Source: Coralloluteibacterium stylophorae (GTDB taxonomy: Bacteria; Pseudomonadota; Gammaproteobacteria; Xanthomonadales; Xanthomonadaceae). From it: DNA of 64,000 nucleotides. Positions 9,639-18,084 of this stretch are shown piece after piece. The stretch spans positions 310,001 through 374,000 of the forward strand of contig NZ_JAGQFT020000003.1 of assembly GCF_018122625.2 (NCBI RefSeq). The letters run 5' to 3'. A program made the position numbers and the translations under genes. Below the pieces are notes generated by a model. That model saw only the letters and a list, made by a program, of their open reading frames with translations. It was not told where the DNA came from and did no database searches. Within the stretch, counting starts at the first letter, position 1; each line of letters opens with the position of its first letter.

Positions 9639-9692
9639 AACCGGCAGCGGCCCACCGGTAGGCTGCAACCGTCACCGCAAGGAGCGCACGCC

Positions 9693-10004
9693 ATGCAGGC
9701 CCTCACCATCACGACCGCACTCGCCATCATCTGCAGCGGCGCGGTGACCGGCTGCGCGAGTGCGCCGCAGACCAGCCAGACGCCGCCGGCTCCCGCCGCG
9801 TCCCGGGCGGCGCAGCTGGATCGACTGACCGTAGCGGACGCCGGGGCGTCCGCCCCGACTGCGGTTCCGGCAGGTCCCGCCGTGGATCCGGCGACGCGGG
9901 ATCTCGCGCTCAAGGCGCTCACCTACCCGCTGCTGCTGAGCCGCAACGCGCGCACGGGCCGCGCGCTCCCGCTCAACGGCACGCCGGCCCTCAAGCCCGA
10001 CTAG
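9693..10004 (+). CDS. Small putative lipoprotein
   Basis: 103 aa. A signal sequence ends in a VTGC lipobox, then comes a Pro/Ala-rich stretch and a short C-terminal domain with a LALKALTYPLLLSRNAR segment. An AAGGAG Shine-Dalgarno lies upstream. No family recognised. The stop codon TAG shares the palindrome CTAG (10001-10004) with the stop of the converging tsaB gene. Confidence 0.6.
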   Translation: MQALTITTALAIICSGAVTGCASAPQTSQTPPAPAASRAAQLDRLTVADAGASAPTAVPAGPAVDPATRDLALKALTYPLLLSRNARTGRALPLNGTPALKPD

Positions 10005-10693
10005 CCGCGCCGCGCCCGCTGCTCGGCCTGGGTCAGGGCGACCTTGTCGCGGAGGTAGGCCGGCTCCACCCGCTCGGGTGCGAGCGCCTCGCCGCGCGCC
10101 CAGGCGGCGGCCGCGAGCCGCGCCAGGTCCGCGGCATGCGGCATGGCCGTGGGGTCGAAGGCGACCGCGCGCAGGCGCGCTGCGAGCGCGCCTTCGCCCG
10201 CGGCGAGGCCGGAGCCGACGGCGGCGGCCCACGGCAGGTCTTCCAGCGGCACGCTGCCGGGTGCGCCGAGCCGTTCCGGCCCGAGCGCCTGCGGCAGGCC
10301 TTCGCCGTCGCGCGCGAACGCGGCGACGTAGACCTCGCCCATGCGCGCGTCGATCGCCGCGAGCACCGGTCCCGCCGCCGGCGCCGGAGCGCGCATCGCC
10401 AGCGTCGCGAGCGTCGATACCGCCACCACCGGGCGGTCCAGCGCCAGCGCGATGCCCTGCGCCAGGGAGATCGCCAGACGCACGCCGGTGAAGGCGCCGG
10501 GCCCGCGGCCGACGGCGATGGCATCGAGGTCGCGGCGGCGCAGGCCGGTCTCCGCCAGCAGCGCATCGGCCCAGGGCAGCACCAGCTCCGCATGCCGCCG
10601 CGGCGCGATTTCGAAGCGCTCGACCACCTCGCCGTCCACGGCCACGGCGACCGAGCAGGCTTCGGTTGCGGTCTCGATGGCGAGGAGCTTCAT
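10001..10693 (-). CDS. tsaB: tRNA threonylcarbamoyladenosine biosynthesis protein TsaB
   Basis: 230 aa, begins MKLLAIETATEACSVAVAV, with RRHAELVLPW and GRGPGAFTGVRLAIS, which are hallmark TsaB motifs of the ASKHA fold. TsaB pairs with TsaD in the TsaBDE complex that transfers threonylcarbamoyl to A37 of ANN-decoding tRNAs. The start was set at the ATG giving this N-terminus; the longer open frame upstream is spurious. It lies 79 nt downstream of the helicase gene on the same strand. Confidence 0.95.
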   Translation of the reverse strand: MKLLAIETATEACSVAVAVDGEVVERFEIAPRRHAELVLPWADALLAETGLRRRDLDAIAVGRGPGAFTGVRLAISLAQGIALALDRPVVAVSTLATLAMRAPAPAAGPVLAAIDARMGEVYVAAFARDGEGLPQALGPERLGAPGSVPLEDLPWAAAVGSGLAAGEGALAARLRAVAFDPTAMPHAADLARLAAAAWARGEALAPERVEPAYLRDKVALTQAEQRARRG

Positions 10694-10772
10694 GGGCACG
10701 CGGGGGCAGCGGACGAGCGCGAAGTCTACCGGCACCTCGCCCCGTCTTCCGGCGCGCAGGCGTGCGGCGCGG

Positions 10773-12806
10773 TCAGGCCTCGGGCTCGAAGCTGCTCCAG
10801 AAGCGCAGGACCGGGTCCTCCACCTCCGGCGGCGGCGCACGCTCGGCGAGGAAGCCGCGCACCGCGTCGAGGTCGCGCGTGCGCGGCAGCGGCGGCAGGC
10901 TGTCGAGGAAGGTGCGGCCGTAGCCGCGCGCGCTCAGCCGCGGGTCGCACAGCACCAGCACGCCGGCGTCGGCATGCGTGCGGATCAGGCGGCCGGCGCC
11001 CTGCTTGAGCGCGATCACGGCGTTCGGCAGCTGCTCGTCGAAGAAGGGATTGCCGCCCTCGCGGCGGACCGCCTCCAGGCGCGCCTCCAGCACCGGGTCG
11101 TCCGGGGCCGCGAACGGCAGGCGATCGATCGCCACCACCACCAGGGCGTCGCCGGCGACGTCGACGCCCTCCCAGAAGCTCGCCGCCCCGAGCAGCACGC
11201 CGTTGCCGGACTGGCGGAAACCGTCGAGCAGCACGTGGCGCGGCGCCCTGCCCTGCACGAACAGCGGCCACGGCGCGTGCTCGAGCAGCGCCGCCGCCTC
11301 GCGCAGCGCGCGGTGCGAGGTGAACAGCAGGAACGCGCGCCCGCCGGAGGCCTCGAGCACCGGCCGCACCGCCGCCACCATGGCGTGGGTGAAGCCGCGC
11401 TGGCCGGGGTCGGGCAGGCCGCGCGGCAGGTAGCACAGCGCCTGCCGCGGCCAGTCGAAGGGACTGGCCTCCAGCAGCGTGCGCGGCGCATCCAGCCCGA
11501 GCCGGCGGCTGATGTGCTCGAAGCCGCCGGCGACCGAGAGCGTGGCCGAGGTGAAGATCCACGCGGCATGGGTCCTGGCCCGGAACGCGCGCAGCGGCGC
11601 GGCGACATCGAGCGGGGTGCGCTGCAGCAGCAGCCCGTGCCGCGACAGCTCGTACCAGCGCACGTCGGGCACCGGGCCCGCCGCCGCGGCGACCGGCGCC
11701 TCCGGATTGGGCATCTCCGCGTCCGCGGTCTCCTCGCGGCCGGTCCAGCGCAACAGGCGGCGGCGCAGGTCCTTGCCGCGCGCGGCGCAGCCCGCGAAAC
11801 CCGGGGATGCGTCGCGCAGGCCGGTCAGCGCCGCCTCGAGCGCGGCCAGCGCCTCGAGCAGGGCGTCGAAGGCCGGCGCGGCATCGGGCTGCGCCAGCGC
11901 GCGGGCGGCGGTGCCGCGCGGCGGCAGCGGATCCAGGGCGAGCCGCAGCTCACGCACGCGCTGTTCGAGCGCGCGTGCCGGCGCCTGCACGAGGGCCAGC
12001 GCGGACGGCACCTCGGCGCATTCGGCCGTGGCGTCGCGGGCGAGGCCGCTCAGCTGGCGCGCGCTCACGCCCTCGCCGAAGAACTGCGCCGCCAGCTCGG
12101 GCAACTGGTGCGCCTCGTCGAGGACGAAGGCCTCGGCCCCGGGCAGGATCTCGCCGAAGCCCTCCTGGCGCAGGGCGAGGTCGGCCAGCAGCAGGTGGTG
12201 GTTGACGACCACCAGGTCCGCCGCCTGCGCCTCGGCGCGCGCCTTGACCACGAAGCAGTCGGCCCAGAACGGGCACTCGCCGCCGAGGCAGTTCTCGGCG
12301 GTGGAGGTGACCTGGCCCCACAGCGGCGAATCCTCCGGCAGGGCGTCGAACTCCGACAGGTCGCCGCTGCGACTGCCGCCGGCCCAGGCGATCACCCGGC
12401 CCAGCAGGGCGCCGGCCTCGCGCGTCGCGGAACGCTCGCCGCGCGCACGCTGGGCGCGGTAGTGGCAGTAGTAGTTGGCGCGGCCCTTGAGCAGCGCGGC
12501 GCGCACCCCGCTGCCGAGGGCGGCGCGCACGCGCGGGAGATCGCGGTGGAAGAGCTGGTCCTGCAGCGCACGCGTGCCGGTGGAGACGATGGTGCGGCGT
12601 CCCGACAGCAGGGCCGGCACCAGATAGGCGTAGGTCTTGCCGGTGCCGGTGCCGGCCTCCGCCACGAGCTCGGCGCGCGCCTCCATGGTGGCGGCGATGG
12701 TCGCGGCCAGCCGCTGCTGGGCGGCGCGCGGCGCGTAGCCCACGATCCCCTGCGCCAGCGCGCCCCCGTCCGCCAGCGCGGCATCGACATCGCGGGCCAG
12801 GTTCAT
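10773..12806 (-). CDS. yoaA: ATP-dependent DNA helicase, YoaA/DinG family (iron-sulfur)
   Basis: 677 aa XPD-like superfamily 2 helicase. Walker A AGTGTGKT at about 51-58, DEAH box in FVLDEAHQLPELA, and four cysteines (NYYCHYR, ENCLGGECPFWADC) between motifs I and II that would hold the Fe-S cluster. C-terminal helicase motifs include the IDRLPF segment. YoaA processes damaged replication intermediates with the chi clamp-loader subunit in E. coli. The neighbour tsaB downstream matches the yoaA-tsaB pairing of Enterobacteria. Confidence 0.93.
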   Translation of the reverse strand: MNLARDVDAALADGGALAQGIVGYAPRAAQQRLAATIAATMEARAELVAEAGTGTGKTYAYLVPALLSGRRTIVSTGTRALQDQLFHRDLPRVRAALGSGVRAALLKGRANYYCHYRAQRARGERSATREAGALLGRVIAWAGGSRSGDLSEFDALPEDSPLWGQVTSTAENCLGGECPFWADCFVVKARAEAQAADLVVVNHHLLLADLALRQEGFGEILPGAEAFVLDEAHQLPELAAQFFGEGVSARQLSGLARDATAECAEVPSALALVQAPARALEQRVRELRLALDPLPPRGTAARALAQPDAAPAFDALLEALAALEAALTGLRDASPGFAGCAARGKDLRRRLLRWTGREETADAEMPNPEAPVAAAAGPVPDVRWYELSRHGLLLQRTPLDVAAPLRAFRARTHAAWIFTSATLSVAGGFEHISRRLGLDAPRTLLEASPFDWPRQALCYLPRGLPDPGQRGFTHAMVAAVRPVLEASGGRAFLLFTSHRALREAAALLEHAPWPLFVQGRAPRHVLLDGFRQSGNGVLLGAASFWEGVDVAGDALVVVAIDRLPFAAPDDPVLEARLEAVRREGGNPFFDEQLPNAVIALKQGAGRLIRTHADAGVLVLCDPRLSARGYGRTFLDSLPPLPRTRDLDAVRGFLAERAPPPEVEDPVLRFWSSFEPEA

Positions 12807-12873
12807 CGGCGGTGCGCCGCGTGACCGGTGTTCACCGGAGCCGCACCGGGCATGGGCACACGCAAGGCGCCGG

Positions 12874-13401
12874 CTACATCCGGACCGGCGGCTCCACCGT
12901 GCACTCGCCCACCTTGTCGCGCGCGATCGCGGCCGCGGCCGGATCCTGCGCGTGCTCGTAGACCAGGCGCATGGTGGTCCAGTTGCGCCGGCACAGCGGG
13001 CCGAGCCGCGGCCCGGTCTCGTAGCTGCGCGCGGCGTACTGCTGCGCGAGGCTCCAGTCGCCGAGCAGCAGCGCATATTCGGCGCGCCGCTGCAGGATCT
13101 CGGGATCGTGCCCGGCGATCGCCAGCGCCTGGTCGATACGCGCCGCGGCGCCGGCGGCATCGCCCTGCTCCTCCAGCCGCGAGGCCGACTGCAGCAGGTC
13201 CTCGACCTGCGGATCGCGCAGCGGCTGCACGTCGAACGCGTCCACCGCGCCGCTGCCCGCCGTCCTGACCTCCGCCAGCAGCGCCTGCGGGGCGACCGCG
13301 GGGCGCTCGGCGGCGGGGGCGGCCGGACCCTGCGCGGTCTGGCCGCAGGCGGCCAGCAGGCCGGCGAGCAGGAAGCAGGAAGAGATGCGGTAGCCGGTCA
13401 T
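12874..13401 (-). CDS. TPR-like lipoprotein adjacent to PBP1b (possible LpoP-type activator)
   Basis: 175 aa. The signal ends in a LAAC lipobox; mature residues 55-150 look like helical TPR pairs (EEQGDAAGAAARIDQALAI, then PEILQRRAEYALLLGDWSLA). The ATG at 13401 has a GGAG Shine-Dalgarno; an in-frame ATG at 13428 overlaps the mrcB stop as ATGA and is the alternative. Downstream of and coupled to mrcB. In Pseudomonas aeruginosa the PBP1b activator LpoP is a TPR lipoprotein; size, anchor, repeats and linkage match that pattern, but the assignment is inference. Confidence 0.75.
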   Translation of the reverse strand: MTGYRISSCFLLAGLLAACGQTAQGPAAPAAERPAVAPQALLAEVRTAGSGAVDAFDVQPLRDPQVEDLLQSASRLEEQGDAAGAAARIDQALAIAGHDPEILQRRAEYALLLGDWSLAQQYAARSYETGPRLGPLCRRNWTTMRLVYEHAQDPAAAAIARDKVGECTVEPPVRM

Positions 13402-13424
13402 GCGTCGCTCCGGGAGGATCGTGG

Positions 13425-15776
13425 TCATTGCCGCTGCCAGGCGCTGGGGTCGAAGCCGTCGTCGCCATCCTCGCCCATGCCGAACCAGTCGCGCACGCGG
13501 TCGAGGCCGCATCCGTGATGGCGTTCCGGGGTCCAGCCGGCGACGAAGGGCAGGCGCCGCGCGCCCGGGCAGTCCTGCTCGGTGGTGGCCTCTTCGCCCT
13601 CGGCGACCCAGGCCCATTCGATGCCCTCGCCGCCGACGGTCAGCGGCGTACTCGGCAGCTCCGAGAACAGCGCCGACCACAGGCGCATCGCGCCGGTGGA
13701 ACCGTACAGCCCGGCGGCCTGGTTCTGGTCGTTGCCGACCCAGATCACCGCGAGATGGTCCCCGGTCCAGCCGGCGAACCAGCTGTCGCGGCCGTCGTTA
13801 GAGGTGCCGGTCTTGCCCGCGGGCTGCAGGCGGCCGAGGCCGTCGGCGACGAGTCGCCGCCCGGTACCGCTGGTGACGGCGGTCTGCAGCGCCACCGTCA
13901 CCAGGCGCGCGGCGATGGCGTCGCCTTCGGTCGCCGGCGCCGGCGCGGTGTCGTAGCGGGTCAGCGCCTGGCCTTCGGCATCGAGGACGCCGCGCACGAC
14001 CTTCAGCGTCTGCACCTCGCCGCCGGAGGCGAGGAACTGGTAGAGCTGGGCCATCGCGTAGGGGCTCAGGTCGACCGCGCCGAGGATCAGCGACGGGTTC
14101 GCGGTCGCATCGGCGCCGGCCAGGCGCTGCAGCAGGACCGCCAGTCCTTCGGCGCCGACGTCGAGGCCGACCCGCACCGTGGCCTGGTTGTAGGAGTGGG
14201 CGAGCGCGTCGATCAGGCGGACGCGGCCGTGGCTGCGGTTGTCCGAATTCGCCGGCGACCACAGCCTGCCGTTGGGCAGGCGCAGGTCGATCGGCGCATC
14301 GTCGACGATGGTCGCCAGCGAATAGCGTCCCGGCTGCACCAGGCCGAGCAGGTAGACGAAGGGCTTGAGCAGCGAGCCCACCTGGCGCCTGGCGTCGATG
14401 GCGCGGTTGAAGCCGGGCTCGTCAACGTGGCGGTTGCCGACCGCGGCGACCACCATGCCGGAGTGGGTGTCGGTGACGACCATGCCGGTCTGCAGCGCCG
14501 GGCCGTCCTTGCGCTCGACCGTCGGCAGTACCTCGTCGACCGCGCGCTCGGCATAGGCCTGGGCGGACGGCGCGAGCGCGGTCATGACCGACAGGCCGGC
14601 GCCGCGCAGCGCATCGGCCGGGTAGTCGTCGGCGAGCTGGCGGCGGACCAGGTCGACGAAGGCCGGATACCGGTTGGCCGCCGCCACGCCGGGCCGCGCG
14701 GTGATGCCCAGGGGTGCCGCCAGCGCGCGCTCGAGTTCGTCGGCGGAGAGCAGGCCGGTCTCGGCCATCATCCGCAGCGCGATGTCGCGGCGCCCGCGCG
14801 CGCGCTCGGGATGCCGGCGCGGATCGTAGTAGGACGGCCCCTTGATCATCCCGATCAGCAGGGCGACCTCCTGCGGCCGCAGCGCATCAGGCTGGCGCCC
14901 GAACCAGAACTCCGAGGCCGCGGCGATGCCGTGGATCGACTGCCCGCCGGATTGGCCGAGATAGACCTGGTTGAGGAAGGCCTCGAGGATGGTGCGCTTG
15001 TCGTAGCGCGCCTCGATCAGGATCGCGTAGAGCACCTCGTTGAACTTGCGGGTCAGGGTCTGCTCGCGGCCGATGCCGAGCAGGCCGCTGCGCGCCAGCA
15101 GCTGGGTGATCGTGCTGCCGCCCTGGACCACGTCGCCGGAGCGGATGTTGGCGAGCATGGCGCGGGCGATACCGCCGAGGTCGATGCCGTGGTGGGTCCT
15201 GAAGTCGCGGTCCTCGACCGCCTGCAGGCCGGTGATCATGAGCTCCGGCACGTCCTCGAGCCGCACCAGGCGCCGCTCCTCCTGCTTCTGCCCGTAGAGC
15301 GTGGCGATGCGGGCCGGATCCAGGCGCGCGGCACGCAGCGCCTCGCCGCTGTCGGCGTCCTCCAGCGAGGCGACGCGGCCGTCGGCGAGCGTGATCACGA
15401 TGCCGCGCGCGGGAACGCGGCCGTCGACATCGACGTAGCCGCGGCTTGCGATGCGGAAGCGTCCGCCCTCGCGCGCATAGCTGCCGCGCGAGGCGGCGCC
15501 GGCCTCGGCGCGATAGGCGGAGGCGCCGAGCTCCAGCTCCAGCGTCTCCGCGTCCATCGCCAGCCCCGGCGCCAGCACCAGCGGCCGCGCGTACACGCGG
15601 GTCGGCACCTGCCAGGTCAGCGCGTCGAAGCGCGCGCGCACCTGGGCGTCGAGATGCGAAACGTAGGGGACCAGCGCGCCCAGCACGAGGCCGGCTGCGG
15701 CGAGGACGGCGTACACCGCCCACCGTCTCCAGGCGGGAGCGCCCGGTGCGGGCGCGGATGCGGTTTTCTTGGGCAC
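13425..15776 (-). CDS. mrcB: Penicillin-binding protein 1B (bifunctional peptidoglycan synthase)
   Basis: 783 aa from the GTG at 15776; an in-frame TTG at 15812 is the longer alternative. One membrane segment (about 17-38), a UB2H-like region before residue 150, glycosyltransferase motif with catalytic Glu188 in EDRDFRTHHG, and transpeptidase motifs SLLK (Ser468), SYN and KTGTSND. It polymerises and cross-links peptidoglycan at the periplasmic face. The following lipoprotein gene overlaps or adjoins it and may encode its outer-membrane activator. Confidence 0.96.
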   Translation of the reverse strand: MPKKTASAPAPGAPAWRRWAVYAVLAAAGLVLGALVPYVSHLDAQVRARFDALTWQVPTRVYARPLVLAPGLAMDAETLELELGASAYRAEAGAASRGSYAREGGRFRIASRGYVDVDGRVPARGIVITLADGRVASLEDADSGEALRAARLDPARIATLYGQKQEERRLVRLEDVPELMITGLQAVEDRDFRTHHGIDLGGIARAMLANIRSGDVVQGGSTITQLLARSGLLGIGREQTLTRKFNEVLYAILIEARYDKRTILEAFLNQVYLGQSGGQSIHGIAAASEFWFGRQPDALRPQEVALLIGMIKGPSYYDPRRHPERARGRRDIALRMMAETGLLSADELERALAAPLGITARPGVAAANRYPAFVDLVRRQLADDYPADALRGAGLSVMTALAPSAQAYAERAVDEVLPTVERKDGPALQTGMVVTDTHSGMVVAAVGNRHVDEPGFNRAIDARRQVGSLLKPFVYLLGLVQPGRYSLATIVDDAPIDLRLPNGRLWSPANSDNRSHGRVRLIDALAHSYNQATVRVGLDVGAEGLAVLLQRLAGADATANPSLILGAVDLSPYAMAQLYQFLASGGEVQTLKVVRGVLDAEGQALTRYDTAPAPATEGDAIAARLVTVALQTAVTSGTGRRLVADGLGRLQPAGKTGTSNDGRDSWFAGWTGDHLAVIWVGNDQNQAAGLYGSTGAMRLWSALFSELPSTPLTVGGEGIEWAWVAEGEEATTEQDCPGARRLPFVAGWTPERHHGCGLDRVRDWFGMGEDGDDGFDPSAWQRQ

Positions 15777-15970
15777 GGGATGCGAAACTAGCGGATCGAT
15801 TGGGGTCGGCAAGCGGCGTCGGGCTCCGGCGCCCCCACGAACTCCGCCTTGCGCGCGGCGATCCCGAACAGCACGACCGGAGACGTCTTGAACCCGCGCG
15901 AGTCTAGCAGCCCACCCCGCGCCGTCGGCGCCTGTGTCCGCGACCGCGGTTCAGTGGGCATTGGCGCGCG

Positions 15971-18061
15971 ATGAACCGGATCGGCAGCGGCCTGCTCTAC
16001 CTGCGCGCGCGCATGCGCTCGGCCTGGCACCGGACCCGCGGCAGCCTGCGCGCGCGCGGCCTGCGCGGCACCCTGGCGCGCATCGTCCGCGAGTTCCGGC
16101 CGCCGGCGAAGGTCGTGCCGGCGGCGCTGTGGCTGCCCGCCAGCGATGCGCCGATCGCCCTGCCCGACCCGGGCGCGGCGCCGCTGGCGAGCATCGTCGT
16201 CCCCGTGCACGGCCAGCTCGACCACACCCTGCGCTGCCTGCGTGCGCTGTCGGCGCCGGCGCGGACGCGGTTCGAGGTCATCGTGGTCGACGACGCCTCG
16301 CCGGACGCGACGCGGGCGACGCTGGCCGGCACCGCACACCTGCGCCTGCACGCGCTGGCCGAGAACCAGGGCTTCATCGGCGCCTGCAACGCCGGTGCGG
16401 CACTGGCGCGCGGCCGCGTGCTGGTGTTCCTCAACAACGACACCGCACCGCAACCGGGCTGGCTGGATGCGCTGGTGGACACCCTCGACACCGTCCCCGG
16501 CGCGGGCATCGCGGGCGCGCGGCTGGTGTATCCGGACGGGCGCCTGCAGGAGGCGGGCGGGATCCTGTTCGCCAACGGGCAGGGCTGGAACTTCGGGCGC
16601 TTCGATTCACCCGACGCTCCGCCCTACACGCACCTGCGCGATACCGACTACGTCTCGGGCGCGGCGCTGGCGATCCCCGCCGCGCTCTTCGTCGAGCTGG
16701 GCGGCTTCGACGTCCGCTATGCGCCGGCCTACTACGAGGATTCGGACCTCGCCATGCGCGTGCGCGCCGCGGGCCGGCGGGTGCTCTACCAGCCGCGGGC
16801 GACCGTCGTGCATTTCGAGGGTGCGAGCGCCGGCACCTCGCTCGAGCACGGGATGAAGGCCTACCAGGTCGTGAACCAGGAGCGCTTCCACGCGCGCTGG
16901 CGCGATGTGCTCGCGGCGCGGCACGCCCCCGCCGGGACCGAACCCGAAGTCGCCGCCGACTGGCGCGCGCACCGCCGCGTGCTCGTCGTGGACGCCGCGA
17001 CGCCGCAGCCCGACCGCGACTCGGGATCGCTGCGCCTGGTCAACCTGATGCGCCTGCTGCGCGAGCGCGGCGACGCGGTGACCTTCTTCGCCGCCAACGG
17101 CTGGAACGGCGGCGACTACGCGCGCGCGCTGGAGGATCTCGGCGTGCAGGTCTGGAGCGAACCATGGCTGGAGGGCGTACCTGCGTGGTTCCGGCGCCAC
17201 GGCCGGCACCTGGACGCGGTGATCGCCTGCCGGCACTACGTCGCCGAGAGCCTGCTGCCGCTCACCCGCCGATACGCGCCCGATGCGCGCTTCATCTTCG
17301 ACACCGTCGACCTGCACTACCTGCGCGAGCGCCGCGGCGCCGAGATCGCGGGCGACGCCGCCGCCCTGCGCGCGGCCGAGGCGACGCGCCGGCGCGAACT
17401 CGAGCTGGTGCGCCGGGCCGACCTGACCTGGGTGGTCAGCGACATCGAGCGCGCGCTGCTCGCGCGCGAGCTGCCGGACGCGCGCGTGGAGATCCTGTCC
17501 AACGTGCACGCGGTCGCCGGCGCCGGCCCCGGGTACGGAGAACGCCGCGACCTGGTCTTCGTCGGCGGCTTCCGCCACCCGCCGAACATCGACGCGGCGC
17601 TCTGGCTCGGCGACGAGATCATGCCGCGCGTGCATGCGGCGCTGCCGGGGGTGTGCCTGCACCTGATCGGCGCCGAACCGCCGGAACCCGTGCGCGCACT
17701 GGATGGCCGCCACGGCATCCGCGTCCATGGCTTCGTCGAGGACATCGTGCCCTTCATGGACGACTGCCGGATCGGCCTGGCCCCGCTGCGCTTCGGTGCC
17801 GGGGTCAAGGGCAAGGTCAACCTGGCCATGGCGCACGGGCAGCCGGTGGTCGCCACCTCCTGCGCGGCCGAGGGCATGCATCTCACCGACGGCGTCGACG
17901 TGCGCATCGCCGACGACGCCGAGGCCTTCGCCGCCGCCGTGGTCGAGCTGTACCGCGATCCCGCACAGTGGACGCACCTGGCCACGGGCGCGCTGGCGAA
18001 CGTGGAGCGCCACTTCTCGTTCGACGCCGCGCGGCGCGCGCTGGGCGCTGCGCTGGACTGA
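15971..18061 (+). CDS. Two-domain glycosyltransferase (GT2-GT4 fusion)
   Basis: 696 aa. Residues ~70-300 are a GT2 fold: SIVVPVHGQ, VVDDASPD (DxD-like, 107-112), FLNNDTAP (155-158) and EDSDL. Residues ~330-690 are a GT-B/GT4-like domain, with VFVGGFRHPPNID, VHGFVEDI and APLRFGAGVKGK. Such fusions act in surface polysaccharide or O-antigen assembly. No other polysaccharide genes are near, so it looks isolated. Transcribed divergently from mrcB across a 194-nt gap and convergent with the TPR gene downstream. Acceptor and donor sugars unknown. Confidence 0.88.
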   Translation: MNRIGSGLLYLRARMRSAWHRTRGSLRARGLRGTLARIVREFRPPAKVVPAALWLPASDAPIALPDPGAAPLASIVVPVHGQLDHTLRCLRALSAPARTRFEVIVVDDASPDATRATLAGTAHLRLHALAENQGFIGACNAGAALARGRVLVFLNNDTAPQPGWLDALVDTLDTVPGAGIAGARLVYPDGRLQEAGGILFANGQGWNFGRFDSPDAPPYTHLRDTDYVSGAALAIPAALFVELGGFDVRYAPAYYEDSDLAMRVRAAGRRVLYQPRATVVHFEGASAGTSLEHGMKAYQVVNQERFHARWRDVLAARHAPAGTEPEVAADWRAHRRVLVVDAATPQPDRDSGSLRLVNLMRLLRERGDAVTFFAANGWNGGDYARALEDLGVQVWSEPWLEGVPAWFRRHGRHLDAVIACRHYVAESLLPLTRRYAPDARFIFDTVDLHYLRERRGAEIAGDAAALRAAEATRRRELELVRRADLTWVVSDIERALLARELPDARVEILSNVHAVAGAGPGYGERRDLVFVGGFRHPPNIDAALWLGDEIMPRVHAALPGVCLHLIGAEPPEPVRALDGRHGIRVHGFVEDIVPFMDDCRIGLAPLRFGAGVKGKVNLAMAHGQPVVATSCAAEGMHLTDGVDVRIADDAEAFAAAVVELYRDPAQWTHLATGALANVERHFSFDAARRALGAALD

Positions 18062-18067
18062 GACGCG

Positions 18068-18084
18068 CGGGCGGTCAGCGCCCG
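18068..18084. terminator. Short hairpin between convergent genes
   Basis: Six-base stem CGGGCG/CGCCCG with a five-base loop that contains the stop codon of the minus-strand gene. No T-run on either side, so it is at best a weak bidirectional terminator. Confidence 0.3.

Noticed and set aside
12825-12838. Palindrome CCGGTG-TT-CACCGG downstream of the TPR lipoprotein and upstream of the helicase.
   Set aside because: The two-base centre gives a poor hairpin, there is no T-run, and such GC palindromes are common here. An operator role is possible but unsupported.
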